Source: Silvania hatchlandensis (GTDB lineage Bacteria; Pseudomonadota; Gammaproteobacteria; Enterobacterales; Enterobacteriaceae). Taken from it: a stretch of 64,000 bases of DNA. Position numbers and translations under genes: made by a program. Where the stretch lies: assembly GCF_025564065.1 (NCBI RefSeq), contig NZ_JAMGZK010000046.1:62001-126000 (forward strand). Reading direction: 5' to 3'. Below the pieces are notes generated by a model. That model worked only from the letters and a program-made list of their open reading frames with translations. It was not told the origin of the DNA and did not search any database. Of the stretch, positions 14,252 through 22,798 are shown piece after piece; the first letter of the stretch is position 1; every line of letters starts with the position of its first letter.

Positions 14252-15688
14252 TCAGACAATTTCCTGCGCATACTGATACAGCGCTTTTAACAGCGCCTGC
14301 TTCTCGCTGTTCCCTTCATATTGACCGTAAAGGCTCTCCAGCTCCTGGGCGTAGGCCTGCAGGAACTCCGGGGTAAACACGTTGCGTCGATGCTGCAACC
14401 AGCGCTCCTGCTCCACTTCATCCAGCGTGCCGGGGTAATTGCGCGCGCGGTAGTTAAAGATCAGCTTCTCAATACGCTTATCGACAAAGCTGATATCCAG
14501 CGCGGGCAGGTTGCGAGGCTCAGTCTTTAAAACGATATTCATTGCCGCACGGTCAGCATCGCTGAAAAAGCCGTTGTAGAGCTGGGCATCGACGTTCTCC
14601 GACGGGGTAAACGGCTCGGCTTCGGCAAAGATGGCCACTACCTTGTCACGCACCTGCGGGTTCTCACGCAGCAGCTTCAGGTTGTCCAGACAGCGCTGTC
14701 TGTCGATACCCAACCGTTCAGCATCTTCCGGGCGCAGGGTACTGGCAGGTGCCAGCACCGGGCACTTGTTGATGTGTACCAGCTTCACCGGCACGGCGGC
14801 GTCATCGCCGAGTGCTTCTTTCGGGGTGTACAGTCGCTCACGAAGCTGGTCGCTGTCCAACGTCAGTAGTGGCGACATATCGCCCGCCAGGTCCACCATA
14901 ATCACCGCGTTGCGGTTTTCCGGATGCCAGGCCAGAGGAGCGACCCAGCTGGTATTGCCGCGCCAGGCGCCGAACATACCGGAGATATGCACCAGCGGTT
15001 TCATCTGCGGCACGTCAATCAGGGTGGTTAATTTTTGCTTGCTGCGATGGCTGAGCAGGTATGCAAACAGCTTGGGCTGCTGGGCTTTAACCAGCTTCGC
15101 CATTGCGATGGTGGCGTAGACATCCGCCATCGCATCATGGGCATTGCTGTGCTCAATGCCGTTGGCGCGAGTCAGGTGCTCAAGGCGGAAGCTGGTCAGC
15201 CCTTCATCATTTTCAGGCCAGTTGATCCCCTCCGGGCGCAGGGCATAGCAGGCGCGCATTACGTCCAGCAGATCCCAGCGCGAGTTGCGGTTTTGCCAGC
15301 TCCAGGCGTAAGGATCGTAGAAGTTACGGTAAAAAATGTGGCGGGTGACTTCATCATCGAAACGCACGTTGTTGTAACCCACCACGCAGGTATTCGGGAC
15401 CGTAAACAGATCGTGGATGCGGCGGGCAAACTCGGCTTCGTTAACCCCTTTCTCGCGGGCTTCCTGCGGCGTGATGCCGGTGACCATCACCGCGCCGGGC
15501 TGCGGTAAATAGTCATCAGCCGGTTTGCAATAGAAAACCTCCGGCTCGCTAATGATGTTGAAATCCTCATCGGTGCGGATCGCGGCAAACTGAGAAGGGC
15601 GATCCAGCGAGGGGCTGGTGCCAAAGGTTTCGTAGTCGTGGAATAAAAATGTGGGCAGCGCGGCGGAGTCAGACACCAGTAATACCAT
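14252..15688 (-). CDS. sbcB: Exodeoxyribonuclease I
   Basis: Processive 3'-5' single-strand DNA exonuclease used in repair and recombination. The DEDD nuclease domain begins FLFHDYETFG (first acidic pair) and continues with YNNVRFDDEV and the HDAMADVYAT motif; SH3-like and helical C-terminal domains follow. The frame is open to 15835, but the first 49 residues do not look like the family. The ATG at 15688 gives 478 residues against 475 in E. coli. A GTG four codons later (15676) is an alternative, since no start has a well-spaced ribosome site. It is divergent from dacD. Confidence 0.94.
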   Translation of the reverse strand: MVLLVSDSAALPTFLFHDYETFGTSPSLDRPSQFAAIRTDEDFNIISEPEVFYCKPADDYLPQPGAVMVTGITPQEAREKGVNEAEFARRIHDLFTVPNTCVVGYNNVRFDDEVTRHIFYRNFYDPYAWSWQNRNSRWDLLDVMRACYALRPEGINWPENDEGLTSFRLEHLTRANGIEHSNAHDAMADVYATIAMAKLVKAQQPKLFAYLLSHRSKQKLTTLIDVPQMKPLVHISGMFGAWRGNTSWVAPLAWHPENRNAVIMVDLAGDMSPLLTLDSDQLRERLYTPKEALGDDAAVPVKLVHINKCPVLAPASTLRPEDAERLGIDRQRCLDNLKLLRENPQVRDKVVAIFAEAEPFTPSENVDAQLYNGFFSDADRAAMNIVLKTEPRNLPALDISFVDKRIEKLIFNYRARNYPGTLDEVEQERWLQHRRNVFTPEFLQAYAQELESLYGQYEGNSEKQALLKALYQYAQEIV

Positions 15689-15886
15689 CCTGTTTATGAG
15701 TGACGCCGCTATGGTAAACCATCCGGCCAGGCGCGCCGAAGAAAAAGCGCCTTCAGGAGTGAAATTTGCGACCTTCTGTCCGGGAAAAACCTGCGTGCTG
15801 TCACATTTTTTTGCAATTATTCCAGGTATCGACACAAGAAGTTCCGTAAAAAGGGCAACGATTTTAAACGACCTGAGGATATACCG

Positions 15887-17053
15887 TTGAAACGCCGTCT
15901 GTTTATTGCTGTTTCTTTACTCACTTTAAGCATCTCATCCGCGCTGGCTGCCGATCCCATTCACTATGCGCCGCAGCCGCCCGCAATTCAGGCAGGATCC
16001 TGGGTGCTGATGGACTATACGACGGGGCAGATTTTAACGGCGGGCAATGAACATCAGCAGCGTAATCCGGCCAGCCTGACCAAGCTGATGACCGGTTACG
16101 TGGTCGATCGCGCTATCGACAGCCATCGCATCACCCCGGACGATATGGTGACCGTCGGCCAGGATGCCTGGGCAAAGGGCAATCCGGTGTTTGACGGCTC
16201 CTCGCTGATGTTTTTGAAGGCGGGTGAGCGGGTATCGGTGCATGATCTCAGCCGTGGCCTGATTGTTGACTCCGGCAATGACGCCTGCGTTGCGCTGGCC
16301 GACTACGTGGCGGGCGGACAGCCCCAGTTCGTCAAGATGATGAACGACTATGTGCAAAAGCTGAATTTACGCGATACCCATTTTGAGACGGTTCACGGCC
16401 TGGATGCCCCGGGCCAGCATAGTTCTGCCTTCGATCTGGCGGTGCTCTCCCGCGCCATCATCCACGGCGAGCCTGACTTTTATCACATGTACAGCGAGAA
16501 GAGCCTGACCTGGAACGGCATCACCCAGCAGAACCGCAACGGCCTGCTGTGGGATAAATCGCTTAGCGTCGACGGTCTGAAAACCGGCCACACCTCCGGC
16601 GCCGGTTTTAACCTGATTGCCTCGGCCGTTGACGGCCAGCGCCGCCTGATTGCCGTTATCATGGGGGCGGAGAGCCCGAAAGGCCGTGAGGATCAGGCCC
16701 GCAAGCTGCTGCACTGGGGACAGCAGAATTTCGATACCGTGCAGATCCTGCATAACGGCAAGCAGGTCGGCAGCGAGCGTATCTGGTACGGCGACAAAGA
16801 GACGATCTCTCTGGGTACCGACCAGGACTTCTGGCTGGCCCTGCCGAAGTCAGAGGTGCCGAATATCAAAGCCAAATACGTGCTGGACAAAAAAGAGCTG
16901 GAAGCCCCGATCGCTGCGCACCAGCGGGTAGGTGAGATTGAGCTTTACGATCGCGATAAAGTGGTGGCTCACTGGCCGCTGGTGACGCTGGAAAGTGTTG
17001 GCAAAGGGGGAATGTTCTCCCGTCTGAGCGACTATCTGCACCACAAAGCCTGA
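15887..17053 (+). CDS. dacD: D-alanyl-D-alanine carboxypeptidase DacD (PBP6b)
   Basis: Penicillin-binding protein that trims the terminal D-Ala from peptidoglycan stem peptides in the periplasm. A TTG start is used, with TGAGGA 8 bases upstream. The signal peptide is about residues 1-21 (ends SSALA|AD). The three active-site motifs are present: Ser63-x-x-Lys66 in PASLTKLM, SGN in VDSGNDACV, and KTG in LKTGHTSG. The C-terminal beta domain and an amphipathic membrane-anchoring tail (GGMFSRLSDYLHHKA) complete the 388 residues. It is divergent from sbcB. Confidence 0.94.
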   Translation: MKRRLFIAVSLLTLSISSALAADPIHYAPQPPAIQAGSWVLMDYTTGQILTAGNEHQQRNPASLTKLMTGYVVDRAIDSHRITPDDMVTVGQDAWAKGNPVFDGSSLMFLKAGERVSVHDLSRGLIVDSGNDACVALADYVAGGQPQFVKMMNDYVQKLNLRDTHFETVHGLDAPGQHSSAFDLAVLSRAIIHGEPDFYHMYSEKSLTWNGITQQNRNGLLWDKSLSVDGLKTGHTSGAGFNLIASAVDGQRRLIAVIMGAESPKGREDQARKLLHWGQQNFDTVQILHNGKQVGSERIWYGDKETISLGTDQDFWLALPKSEVPNIKAKYVLDKKELEAPIAAHQRVGEIELYDRDKVVAHWPLVTLESVGKGGMFSRLSDYLHHKA

Positions 17054-17140
17054 CCCGGCAGTGAGCAGGCTGGCGAGGGTGCGAGTCTGCTCACATAATA
17101 AACACAGCACAATTGTTAAACCGCTTTTCTCTGCTTTAGA

Positions 17141-17156
17141 GTGTATGTATATACAG
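17141..17156 (+). promoter_or_regulatory. LexA (SOS) box of sbmC
   Basis: GTGTATGTATATACAG matches the LexA consensus CTG-N10-CAG except for the first base, and has the alternating TA core. It lies 19 bases upstream of sbmC, which is SOS-induced in E. coli. Confidence 0.75.
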
Positions 17157-17174
17157 TAATCAAACGGAGGCAGC

Positions 17175-17648
17175 ATGGACTACAGCATCACGCACCAGAA
17201 CAAACGCAAAATCGCCGGTTTTCATCTGGTTGGCCCCTGGGAGCAAACCGTTAAGCAGGGTTTTGAACAACTGATGATGTGGGTAGATGGCCAGCGGATC
17301 CAGCCGCTGGAGTGGGTGGCGGTCTATTATGATAACCCTGACGAAGTACCGGCTGATAAGCTCCGCTGCGACACGGTGATCACCGTGCCGGACGATTTTA
17401 CGATCCCCGCCAACAGCGAAGGGGTGATCCTTACCGAGGTGGCCGAAGGCGACTATGCTGCAGCGACCGCCCGGGTTGAAAATCACGACTTTGCCACCCC
17501 CTGGAATCATTTCTTCGACAGCCTGCTTGAAGACGGCAAATACCAGATTGCGCCGAAACCCTGTTTCGAACGTTATTTGAATGATGGCAACGCAGACGGC
17601 TACTGGGATATCGAAATGTTTATTCCTGTACAAAACAAAGTTGGTTAA
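17175..17648 (+). CDS. sbmC: DNA gyrase inhibitory protein SbmC (GyrI)
   Basis: A 157-residue GyrI-like small-molecule-binding domain protein that in E. coli inhibits gyrase supercoiling and protects against microcin B17 and alkylating agents. Length and the sequence features [17 protein letters not shown] and [11 protein letters not shown] match the family. A strong ribosome site (GGAGG) precedes the ATG, and a LexA box lies just upstream, which fits SOS regulation. It is followed by yeeA on the same strand, with a hairpin (17681-17709) between them. Confidence 0.93.
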   Translation: MDYSITHQNKRKIAGFHLVGPWEQTVKQGFEQLMMWVDGQRIQPLEWVAVYYDNPDEVPADKLRCDTVITVPDDFTIPANSEGVILTEVAEGDYAAATARVENHDFATPWNHFFDSLLEDGKYQIAPKPCFERYLNDGNADGYWDIEMFIPVQNKVG

Positions 17649-17752
17649 AAGGTCATCAATACCCACGCTTTGCCGGGTTTTTCTGCCGGAGGTCACTCCT
17701 TCGGCAGAAAACGCAGTACAATCAGGGTTTGCCGTAATGCTGGAGAGCGTGT

Positions 17753-18811
17753 GTGCGCCCCGACAAATCATTAACGCCTTTTGAAATTCGCCTGTATCGC
17801 CACTACCGCACGGTTCATGGATGCCGTATTGCGCTGGCGTTTGTCCTCACCTTTTTACTGGTACGTCTGCTGCATGTACCGGAGGGGACGTGGCCGCTGA
17901 TCACGCTGGTGGTGATCATGGGGCCGATCTCCTTCTGGGGCAATGTGGTCCCGCGCGCGTTTGAACGTATTGGTGGGACTATCCTCGGCTCAGTACTGGG
18001 GCTAATTGCCCTGAAGCTTGAGCTTTTCTCTCTGCCGCTGATGCTGGTGTGGTGCGCGGTCGCTATGTTCCTTTGCGGCTGGCTTGCACTGGGCAAACGG
18101 CCCTACCAGGCGCTGCTGATTGGCATCACCCTTGCGGTGGTGATCGGTGCGCCGACGGGAGACATGCACACCGCCCTATGGCGAAGCGGCGACGTGATCC
18201 TCGGCTCCCTGCTCGCGATGCTGTTTACCGGCATCTGGCCGCAGCGGGCGTTTTTGCACTGGCGTATTCAGATGGCGAACTACGTCACCGCTTTTAACCG
18301 GGTCTATCAAGCTGGTTTTTCCCCCAATCTGGTCGAGCGCCCGCGGCTTGAGAAACACCTGCAAACCATCCTCAATGACGTGGTCAAAATGCGCAGCCTG
18401 ATTACTCCGGCCAGCAAAGAGACCCATATTCAGAAATCCATCTTCGAAGCGATTCAGACCGTCAGCCGCAACCTGGTCTGCATTCTGGAGCTGCAAATCA
18501 ATGCGCACTGGGCCTCCCGGGCCAGCCATTTTGTTATGCTCAATGCCCGGACGCTGAAAGAGACACAGCAGATGACCCAGCAAACGCTGCTCACCATCGC
18601 CCATGCGTTGTACGAAGGTAATCCGCAGCCGATTCTGGCCAATACCGAGCGGCTGAACGAAATCGTTGCCGAGTTGCGCCAGCTGATCAACGATCAGCGC
18701 GGTGAAAACGTGGCGGAAACGCCTATTCATGGCTATGTATGGTTGAGCATGGAGCTGGCTCGCCAGCTGGAGCTGCTGTCTCATCTTATCTGTCGGGCAT
18801 TGCGCAAATAA
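17753..18811 (+). CDS. yeeA: FUSC-family inner membrane protein YeeA
   Basis: Inner-membrane protein of 352 residues, homologous to E. coli YeeA, in the fusaric acid resistance/aromatic acid exporter superfamily. The GTG start has GGAG 7 bases upstream. The N-terminal half holds about five or six membrane helices (LAFVLTFLLVRLL, WPLITLVVIMGPISF, TILGSVLGLIALKL and others). The C-terminal half is a soluble helical domain (from about residue 175). No partner membrane-fusion protein lies nearby, so the transport role is inferred from the family only. Confidence 0.87.
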   Translation: MRPDKSLTPFEIRLYRHYRTVHGCRIALAFVLTFLLVRLLHVPEGTWPLITLVVIMGPISFWGNVVPRAFERIGGTILGSVLGLIALKLELFSLPLMLVWCAVAMFLCGWLALGKRPYQALLIGITLAVVIGAPTGDMHTALWRSGDVILGSLLAMLFTGIWPQRAFLHWRIQMANYVTAFNRVYQAGFSPNLVERPRLEKHLQTILNDVVKMRSLITPASKETHIQKSIFEAIQTVSRNLVCILELQINAHWASRASHFVMLNARTLKETQQMTQQTLLTIAHALYEGNPQPILANTERLNEIVAELRQLINDQRGENVAETPIHGYVWLSMELARQLELLSHLICRALRK

Positions 18812-18978
18812 AAAGCGGACATGCGCAGTTATGATGCCTGCTGCTTCGATTCAGCAGAAATTGAGGTTATGATAGGGCCAAAGGAAAAATTATTGTCATC
18901 AGCAATCGCTGTCAGTAAGGTTAACGCCATCGCGGTTGTTTAAACGAATCCGAATCTCACATTATCAGGGGTGTAAAA

Positions 18979-19314
18979 ATGGAAACTACCAAGCCTTCGT
19001 TCCAGGACGTTCTGGAATTTGTCCGTCTGTTCCGCCGCAAGAACAAACTGCAACGTGAAATTCAGGACGTTGAGAAGAAGATCCGTGACAACCAGAAGCG
19101 CGTTCTGCTGCTGGACAACCTGAGCGACTACATCAAGCCAGGCATGAGCGTAGAAGCGATTCAGGGCATCATTGCCAGCATGAAAACCGACTACGAAGAT
19201 CGCGTAGACGACTACATCATCAAAAATGCCGAGCTGTCGAAAGAACGCCGCGACATCTCCAAAAAGCTGAAAGTGATTGGCGAAATCAAAAACGGCGAAG
19301 CAAAAAGCGAGTAA
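18979..19314 (+). CDS. tmaR: Polar localisation protein TmaR (YeeX, DUF496)
   Basis: A small 111-residue coiled-coil protein nearly identical to E. coli YeeX/TmaR, which forms polar condensates and recruits PTS enzyme I to the cell pole. The charged helical sequence ([20 protein letters not shown]) and lack of membrane segments fit. A ribosome site (GGGG) lies 8 bases upstream of the ATG. A terminator follows immediately, so the gene appears to be transcribed alone. Confidence 0.92.
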   Translation: METTKPSFQDVLEFVRLFRRKNKLQREIQDVEKKIRDNQKRVLLLDNLSDYIKPGMSVEAIQGIIASMKTDYEDRVDDYIIKNAELSKERRDISKKLKVIGEIKNGEAKSE

Positions 19315-19333
19315 TCGCCGCAGGCTATAAAAA

Positions 19334-19365
19334 AAGGCTCTCTGCATCACAGAGGGCCTTTTTTA
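19334..19365 (+). terminator. Terminator after tmaR
   Basis: The stem aaggctctctg/cagagggcctt (one G-U pair) is followed by a T-run, 20 bases after the tmaR stop. Confidence 0.85.
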
Positions 19366-19403
19366 TTGGCAACATAACGTCATTTAAGCCAACGATGAAA
19401 AGC

Positions 19404-19428
19404 AAAAAGCCTGCTCGTAAGCAGGCTT
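19404..19428 (-). terminator. Terminator of tRNA-Asn copy 1
   Basis: On the minus strand the stem aagcctgct/agcaggctt is followed by five U residues, 8 bases after the tRNA 3' end. It differs from the terminator shared by copies 3 and 4. Confidence 0.85.
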
Positions 19429-19436
19429 CTTAAATT

Positions 19437-19512
19437 TGGCTCCTCTGACTGGACTCGAACCAGTGACATACGGATTAACAGTCCGCCGTTCTACCGACTG
19501 AACTACAGAGGA
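19437..19512 (-). tRNA. tRNA-Asn(GTT), copy 1
   Basis: A 76-base gene with encoded CCA, GTT anticodon (CTGTTAAT loop) and a perfect 7-base-pair acceptor stem. It is identical to the three other tRNA-Asn genes in the window. With copy 2 it brackets yeeO, as asnW and asnU do in E. coli. Confidence 0.98.
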
Positions 19513-19528
19513 ATCGGTGTGGAGTGCT

Positions 19529-19556
19529 ATCTTAGCGGCGAAAAAAGTTTTGTCAA
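19529..19556 (-). promoter_or_regulatory. Promoter of tRNA-Asn copy 1
   Basis: TTGACA and TAAGAT are 16 bases apart on the minus strand, 16 bases upstream of the tRNA gene. Confidence 0.75.
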
Positions 19557-19667
19557 ACCTGATCTTACCCATTATGTTCAACTGCTGATTCTGTCGACAG
19601 TTTGTCGTAAATCCCTGGATATTTTTGTGGGAAATACTTTGCAGGATCGTCTATTCTCCCTCATTAT

Positions 19668-21182
19668 TTGAAAAGGAGTTTCAACTTTCTCTCTTTAAGG
19701 TCCATTTTGAACGTCACCTCCGCTTTACGCCAGGTTGTGCAATGCACGCCCTGGTATGCCAAACGTAAGAGTTACAAAGTTCTGTTCTGGCGTGAAATCA
19801 CCCCCCTTGCCGTGCCTATCTTTCTGGAAAATACCTGCGTCCTGATGATGGGCGTGCTCAGTACCTTCCTGGTGAGCTGGCTTGGAAAAGAGGCGATGGC
19901 GGGTGTGGGCCTGGCTGACAGCTTCAACATGGTGATCATTTCGTTCTTTGCCGCTATCGATCTCGGTACCACGGTGGTGGTGGCCTTTAGTCTCGGCAAA
20001 CGCGATCCGCAGCGCGCGCGGGCGGCGGCCAGGCAGTCGCTGGTGATCATGACGTTGTTTTCCATCGTGCTGGCGGCGGTGATCCACTACTTTGGCGAGG
20101 AGATCATTAATATTGTCGCCGGAGAGGCTACAGGTGAAGTGAAAGCGCTGGCGCTGTCGTACCTCGAAATGACGGTTCTCAGCTACCCGGCCGCGGCGAT
20201 TGCGCTGATTGGCAGCGGGGCGCTGCGCGGGGCGGGGAATACTAAAATACCGCTGCTGATTAATGGTGGGATGAACATCCTCAACATCATGATCAGCAGC
20301 GTGCTGATTTACGGCATCTTTTCCTGGGACGGGCTCGGCTTTATCGGCGCGGGGCTGGGACTGACCATCTCCCGCTACGTAGGCGCAGTCGCCATTATTG
20401 CGGTGCTGGCGGTGGGTTTTAACCCGGCGCTGCGCATCAGCTTAAAAAGCTATTTCAAGCCGCTGAACTTTGCCATTATCTGGGAAGTGATGGGCATCGG
20501 CGTACCGGCCAGTATTGAGTCGGTACTGTTTAACAGCGGCAAGCTGCTGACCCAGATGTTTGTCGCCGGGATGGGTACCGATGTTATTGCCGGTAACTTT
20601 ATCGCCTTCTCCATCGCTGCCTTAATCAACCTGCCGGGCAACGCCCTCGGTTCAGCTTCTACCATTATCACCGGTAAACGGCTCGGGAAAGGGCAGATAG
20701 GGCAGGCGGAGCGTCAGTTACGCCATGTATTCTGGCTCTCCACCCTTGGCCTGACCGCCATTGCATGGGGAACCGCGCCGTTTGCCAGCTTGCTGGCATC
20801 GTTCTATACCCAGGAGCAGGACGTTAAAGACGTGGTGGTTATCCTCGTCTGGCTGAACGCTGCCTTTATGCCGATCTGGGCCGCCTCGTGGGTACTGCCT
20901 GCCGGGCTCAAAGGGGCACGTGATGCCCGCTTTGCCATGTGGGTCTCGATGCTCGGAATGTGGGGGTGTCGCGTAGTGGCGGGTTATACGCTGGGGATCA
21001 TGCTCGGAATGGGCGTGGTTGGCGTTTGGTTGGGGATGTTCCTGGATTGGGCGGTACGCGGCGCACTGTTCTACTGGCGGATGGTCAGCGGACGCTGGCT
21101 GTGGAAATACCCACGGCAAAAACGTGACCAGGCCCTACATAGTGGTGCAGAACGGTTGCCAGATGCACAAAGTGGAGAATAA
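19668..21182 (+). CDS. yeeO: MATE-family efflux protein YeeO
   Basis: Inner-membrane MATE exporter. E. coli YeeO exports flavins and dipeptides. The region from KSYKVLFWREITPLAVPIF onward is collinear with E. coli YeeO and shows about 12 membrane helices in two homologous halves. The start is uncertain: a TTG at 19668 gives 504 residues, and a TTG at 19707 has AAGG spaced 6 bases before it. No ATG is available near the N-terminus. The gene is enclosed by tRNA-Asn copies in opposite orientations, as in E. coli. Confidence 0.9.
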   Translation: MKRSFNFLSLRSILNVTSALRQVVQCTPWYAKRKSYKVLFWREITPLAVPIFLENTCVLMMGVLSTFLVSWLGKEAMAGVGLADSFNMVIISFFAAIDLGTTVVVAFSLGKRDPQRARAAARQSLVIMTLFSIVLAAVIHYFGEEIINIVAGEATGEVKALALSYLEMTVLSYPAAAIALIGSGALRGAGNTKIPLLINGGMNILNIMISSVLIYGIFSWDGLGFIGAGLGLTISRYVGAVAIIAVLAVGFNPALRISLKSYFKPLNFAIIWEVMGIGVPASIESVLFNSGKLLTQMFVAGMGTDVIAGNFIAFSIAALINLPGNALGSASTIITGKRLGKGQIGQAERQLRHVFWLSTLGLTAIAWGTAPFASLLASFYTQEQDVKDVVVILVWLNAAFMPIWAASWVLPAGLKGARDARFAMWVSMLGMWGCRVVAGYTLGIMLGMGVVGVWLGMFLDWAVRGALFYWRMVSGRWLWKYPRQKRDQALHSGAERLPDAQSGE

Positions 21183-21215
21183 ATCGGCAAACGATACGAA
21201 TTGTGCATTCTGCCT

Positions 21216-21244
21216 TTGACAATACCAGGTGGCATCGCTAATAT
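21216..21244 (+). promoter_or_regulatory. Promoter of tRNA-Asn copy 2
   Basis: TTGACA and TAATAT are 17 bases apart, 18 bases upstream of the tRNA gene. The -10 region and downstream leader are the same as those of copy 3. Confidence 0.85.
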
Positions 21245-21262
21245 TCGCCCCGTTCACACGAT

Positions 21263-21338
21263 TCCTCTGTAGTTCAGTCGGTAGAACGGCGGACTGTTAA
21301 TCCGTATGTCACTGGTTCGAGTCCAGTCAGAGGAGCCA
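21263..21338 (+). tRNA. tRNA-Asn(GTT), copy 2 (island insertion site)
   Basis: A 76-base gene identical to copies 1, 3 and 4 but on the plus strand. Its 3' end faces a stretch of foreign-looking DNA that begins with a P4-type integrase fragment, so it was probably used as an attachment site. Confidence 0.98.
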
Positions 21339-21582
21339 AATTCTTGTTTTCATGCTGCGTTGTGAATCCTTATACGATTTGGATTCATTAAGTTAGCGTG
21401 AAAAACCTTACCGATGCATTTTCAGTTTCCCCTCTGCATCGGGAGAATTTGCTAGTCAGATTTGGGTCATTTCTGTTTGAAAATGGAGTGACCACCCTAT
21501 GTCTCTTACCCATACCCATACCCATATCCAAATCTGTAATCCAAAACTTTCTTCATCTCCCTTTAAGTTCGCTGATTCTCAC

Positions 21583-21669
21583 AGTTAATACCTGATTGTT
21601 AATCCAGGCGGTTCACGTCTCTGGTATCTCAAATATCGTTTTAACGGGAAAGAATCCCTTACAGTGTGT
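21583..21669 (+). pseudogene. Fragment of a P4-type tyrosine integrase
   Basis: In one frame the sequence reads YLIVNPGGSRLWYLKYRFNG followed by KESLTV, then stops. This is the typical start of the N-terminal arm-binding domain of P4-family integrases (GLYLLVxPxGSKLWRxKYRFxGKE). The start codon and the whole catalytic domain are missing. The location 245 bases after a tRNA 3' end is the expected place for such an integrase. It is a dead remnant that records a past insertion. Confidence 0.75.
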
Positions 21670-21830
21670 TGATGACTATCAGCAGGATCGGGAATTAACC
21701 CGACTGGTGAGGATGTTGACTCTGCATCTATCTGGATGCAAGCCGTGAAGGATTCTTTGCACCCTGGATTTCCGCGCGACAACATAAGGTATGCCTGAGC
21801 CAGTAATACCTGGGTTTATGGAAGTTGAAA

Positions 21831-21867
21831 AAGCCGCTCCCGCTTACCCCGGGAGCGGCTTTTTTTT
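21831..21867. terminator. Intrinsic terminator in the island edge
   Basis: The 11-base-pair stem aagccgctccc/gggagcggctt has an 8-T run on the right and an A-run on the left. No intact gene lies directly before it on either strand. Confidence 0.8.
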
Positions 21868-22051
21868 AAAGAACCTGCACCAGCAAAGATTTGACGTGTT
21901 AAACCGATGAAATTGCCATTGTTACATTGACCGACAGCGCACAGCCTGAAGGTTTTTGGAGAAGGCGAGTGGAAAGTCAGGCAGCATGAGGCTGACGTGC
22001 GGCGCAAGCTTCATACGACCATAGCCAGTGTGACGCACGAAAATATCTTTT

Positions 22052-22086
22052 ATGACACATGACACATGACACATGACACATGACAC
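22052..22086. repeat. Tandem repeat, ATGACAC x5
   Basis: Five perfect head-to-tail copies of the heptamer ATGACAC, followed by a partial match. It lies in non-coding island DNA. Confidence 0.95.
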
Positions 22087-22200
22087 ACGCTACTACCATG
22101 AGCATAGTTACGCGGTAGCGAATCAGCATCTGAGCGGCAGCAATAACTCCTGGAAATGGCCGTATTTTCATTAGGTTGATACCCATCCGTTGAGCTGTAG

Positions 22201-22305
22201 GATCTGCTCAAGCTTGAAAACTGGAGCGAAAGCGGTGCACAGGCCAAAATCGTCGCGGGTAAGAGCCTGAGCTATGAAGGTCAGAGCGTTACGGTTACAG
22301 CATAA
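22201..22305 (+). pseudogene. Orphan C-terminal coding fragment, unknown
   Basis: The frame is open between TAG and TAA and reads LENWSESGAQAKIVAGKSLS then YEGQSVTVTA. The composition looks protein-coding, and the end resembles the C-termini of surface or phage structural proteins, but I do not recognise the family. There is no start codon or ribosome site. It is probably the tail of a deleted gene. Confidence 0.35.
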
Positions 22306-22461
22306 TCCCTCCTGAACCCGGTTGTCGTCGCGCTATCGGATTACCCCATCTCCCGCTCGCCCCTCTTATGTATTCCACTACTAAATAAAATAATTCATAT
22401 TAATAATAAATAACTATCATTCACAAAGAATCGATCGATAAAAGCTATTAATTGCATTGAG

Positions 22462-22503
22462 TGTGACATTCATCACAAAACAGGGCTGCTCAACGTTTAT
22501 TAT
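22462..22503 (+). promoter_or_regulatory. CRP site with class II promoter for the holin/endolysin genes
   Basis: TGTGACATTCATCACA (22462-22477) is an exact TGTGA-N6-TCACA CRP site. A TATTAT -10 hexamer at 22498-22503 predicts a start near 22510, which puts the CRP centre at about -41, the class II position where CRP replaces the -35 contact. It lies about 95 bases upstream of the first cassette gene. Confidence 0.7.
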
Positions 22504-22597
22504 TTACTGCATAGCAACACCATATAGTTCTATTACAAAAAATTGTCTCATCATGCAGTAAATTTTTTTACTTATACAATCGTTGGAGGTAATTGCT

Positions 22598-22798
22598 TTG
22601 ACATGGAAAGACCCATCATTAAATGCATTTTTTAACTGCATTAACATTATATTATTAGGCGCATGTGGTGTTCTTGTTAGTCATTTCCTTGACGTTAAGT
22701 CTGGTCAGTCGGAAAAGAATTTATTTCCGGCATTAGCACAAATTATTATGTCAGGATTTACCGGCGTAATTTCTGGAGATGCTAATGATAAATCATGA
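22598..22798 (+). CDS. Small holin-like membrane protein
   Basis: A 66-residue protein with two predicted membrane helices (about FNCINIILLGACGVLVSHFL and LFPALAQIIMSGFTGVISG), a short charged N-terminus and a polar, charged C-terminus. The size, topology and the AQIIxSGFTG stretch resemble LydA/holin_3-type phage holins. The TTG start at 22598 is chosen because GGAGGT lies 7 bases upstream. The gene overlaps the endolysin-like gene by 14 bases, a typical lysis-gene layout. It is expected to permeabilise the inner membrane for the muralytic enzyme. The family assignment is by pattern only. Confidence 0.7.
   Translation: MTWKDPSLNAFFNCINIILLGACGVLVSHFLDVKSGQSEKNLFPALAQIIMSGFTGVISGDANDKS

Larger units (their letters stand above)
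21339..22461. other. Gene-poor island edge with decayed fragments
   Basis: About 1.1 kb of AT-rich DNA after tRNA-Asn copy 2. It holds an integrase fragment, one terminator, a 7-base tandem repeat and a short orphan C-terminal coding piece (listed separately). I see no intact gene and no second copy of the tRNA 3' end that could serve as the other attachment site before copy 3. Confidence 0.6.

Noticed and set aside
22052..22086. Possible CRISPR or iteron array
   Set aside because: The unit is only 7 bases with no spacers, and no cas or replication genes are near. It is a simple tandem repeat.
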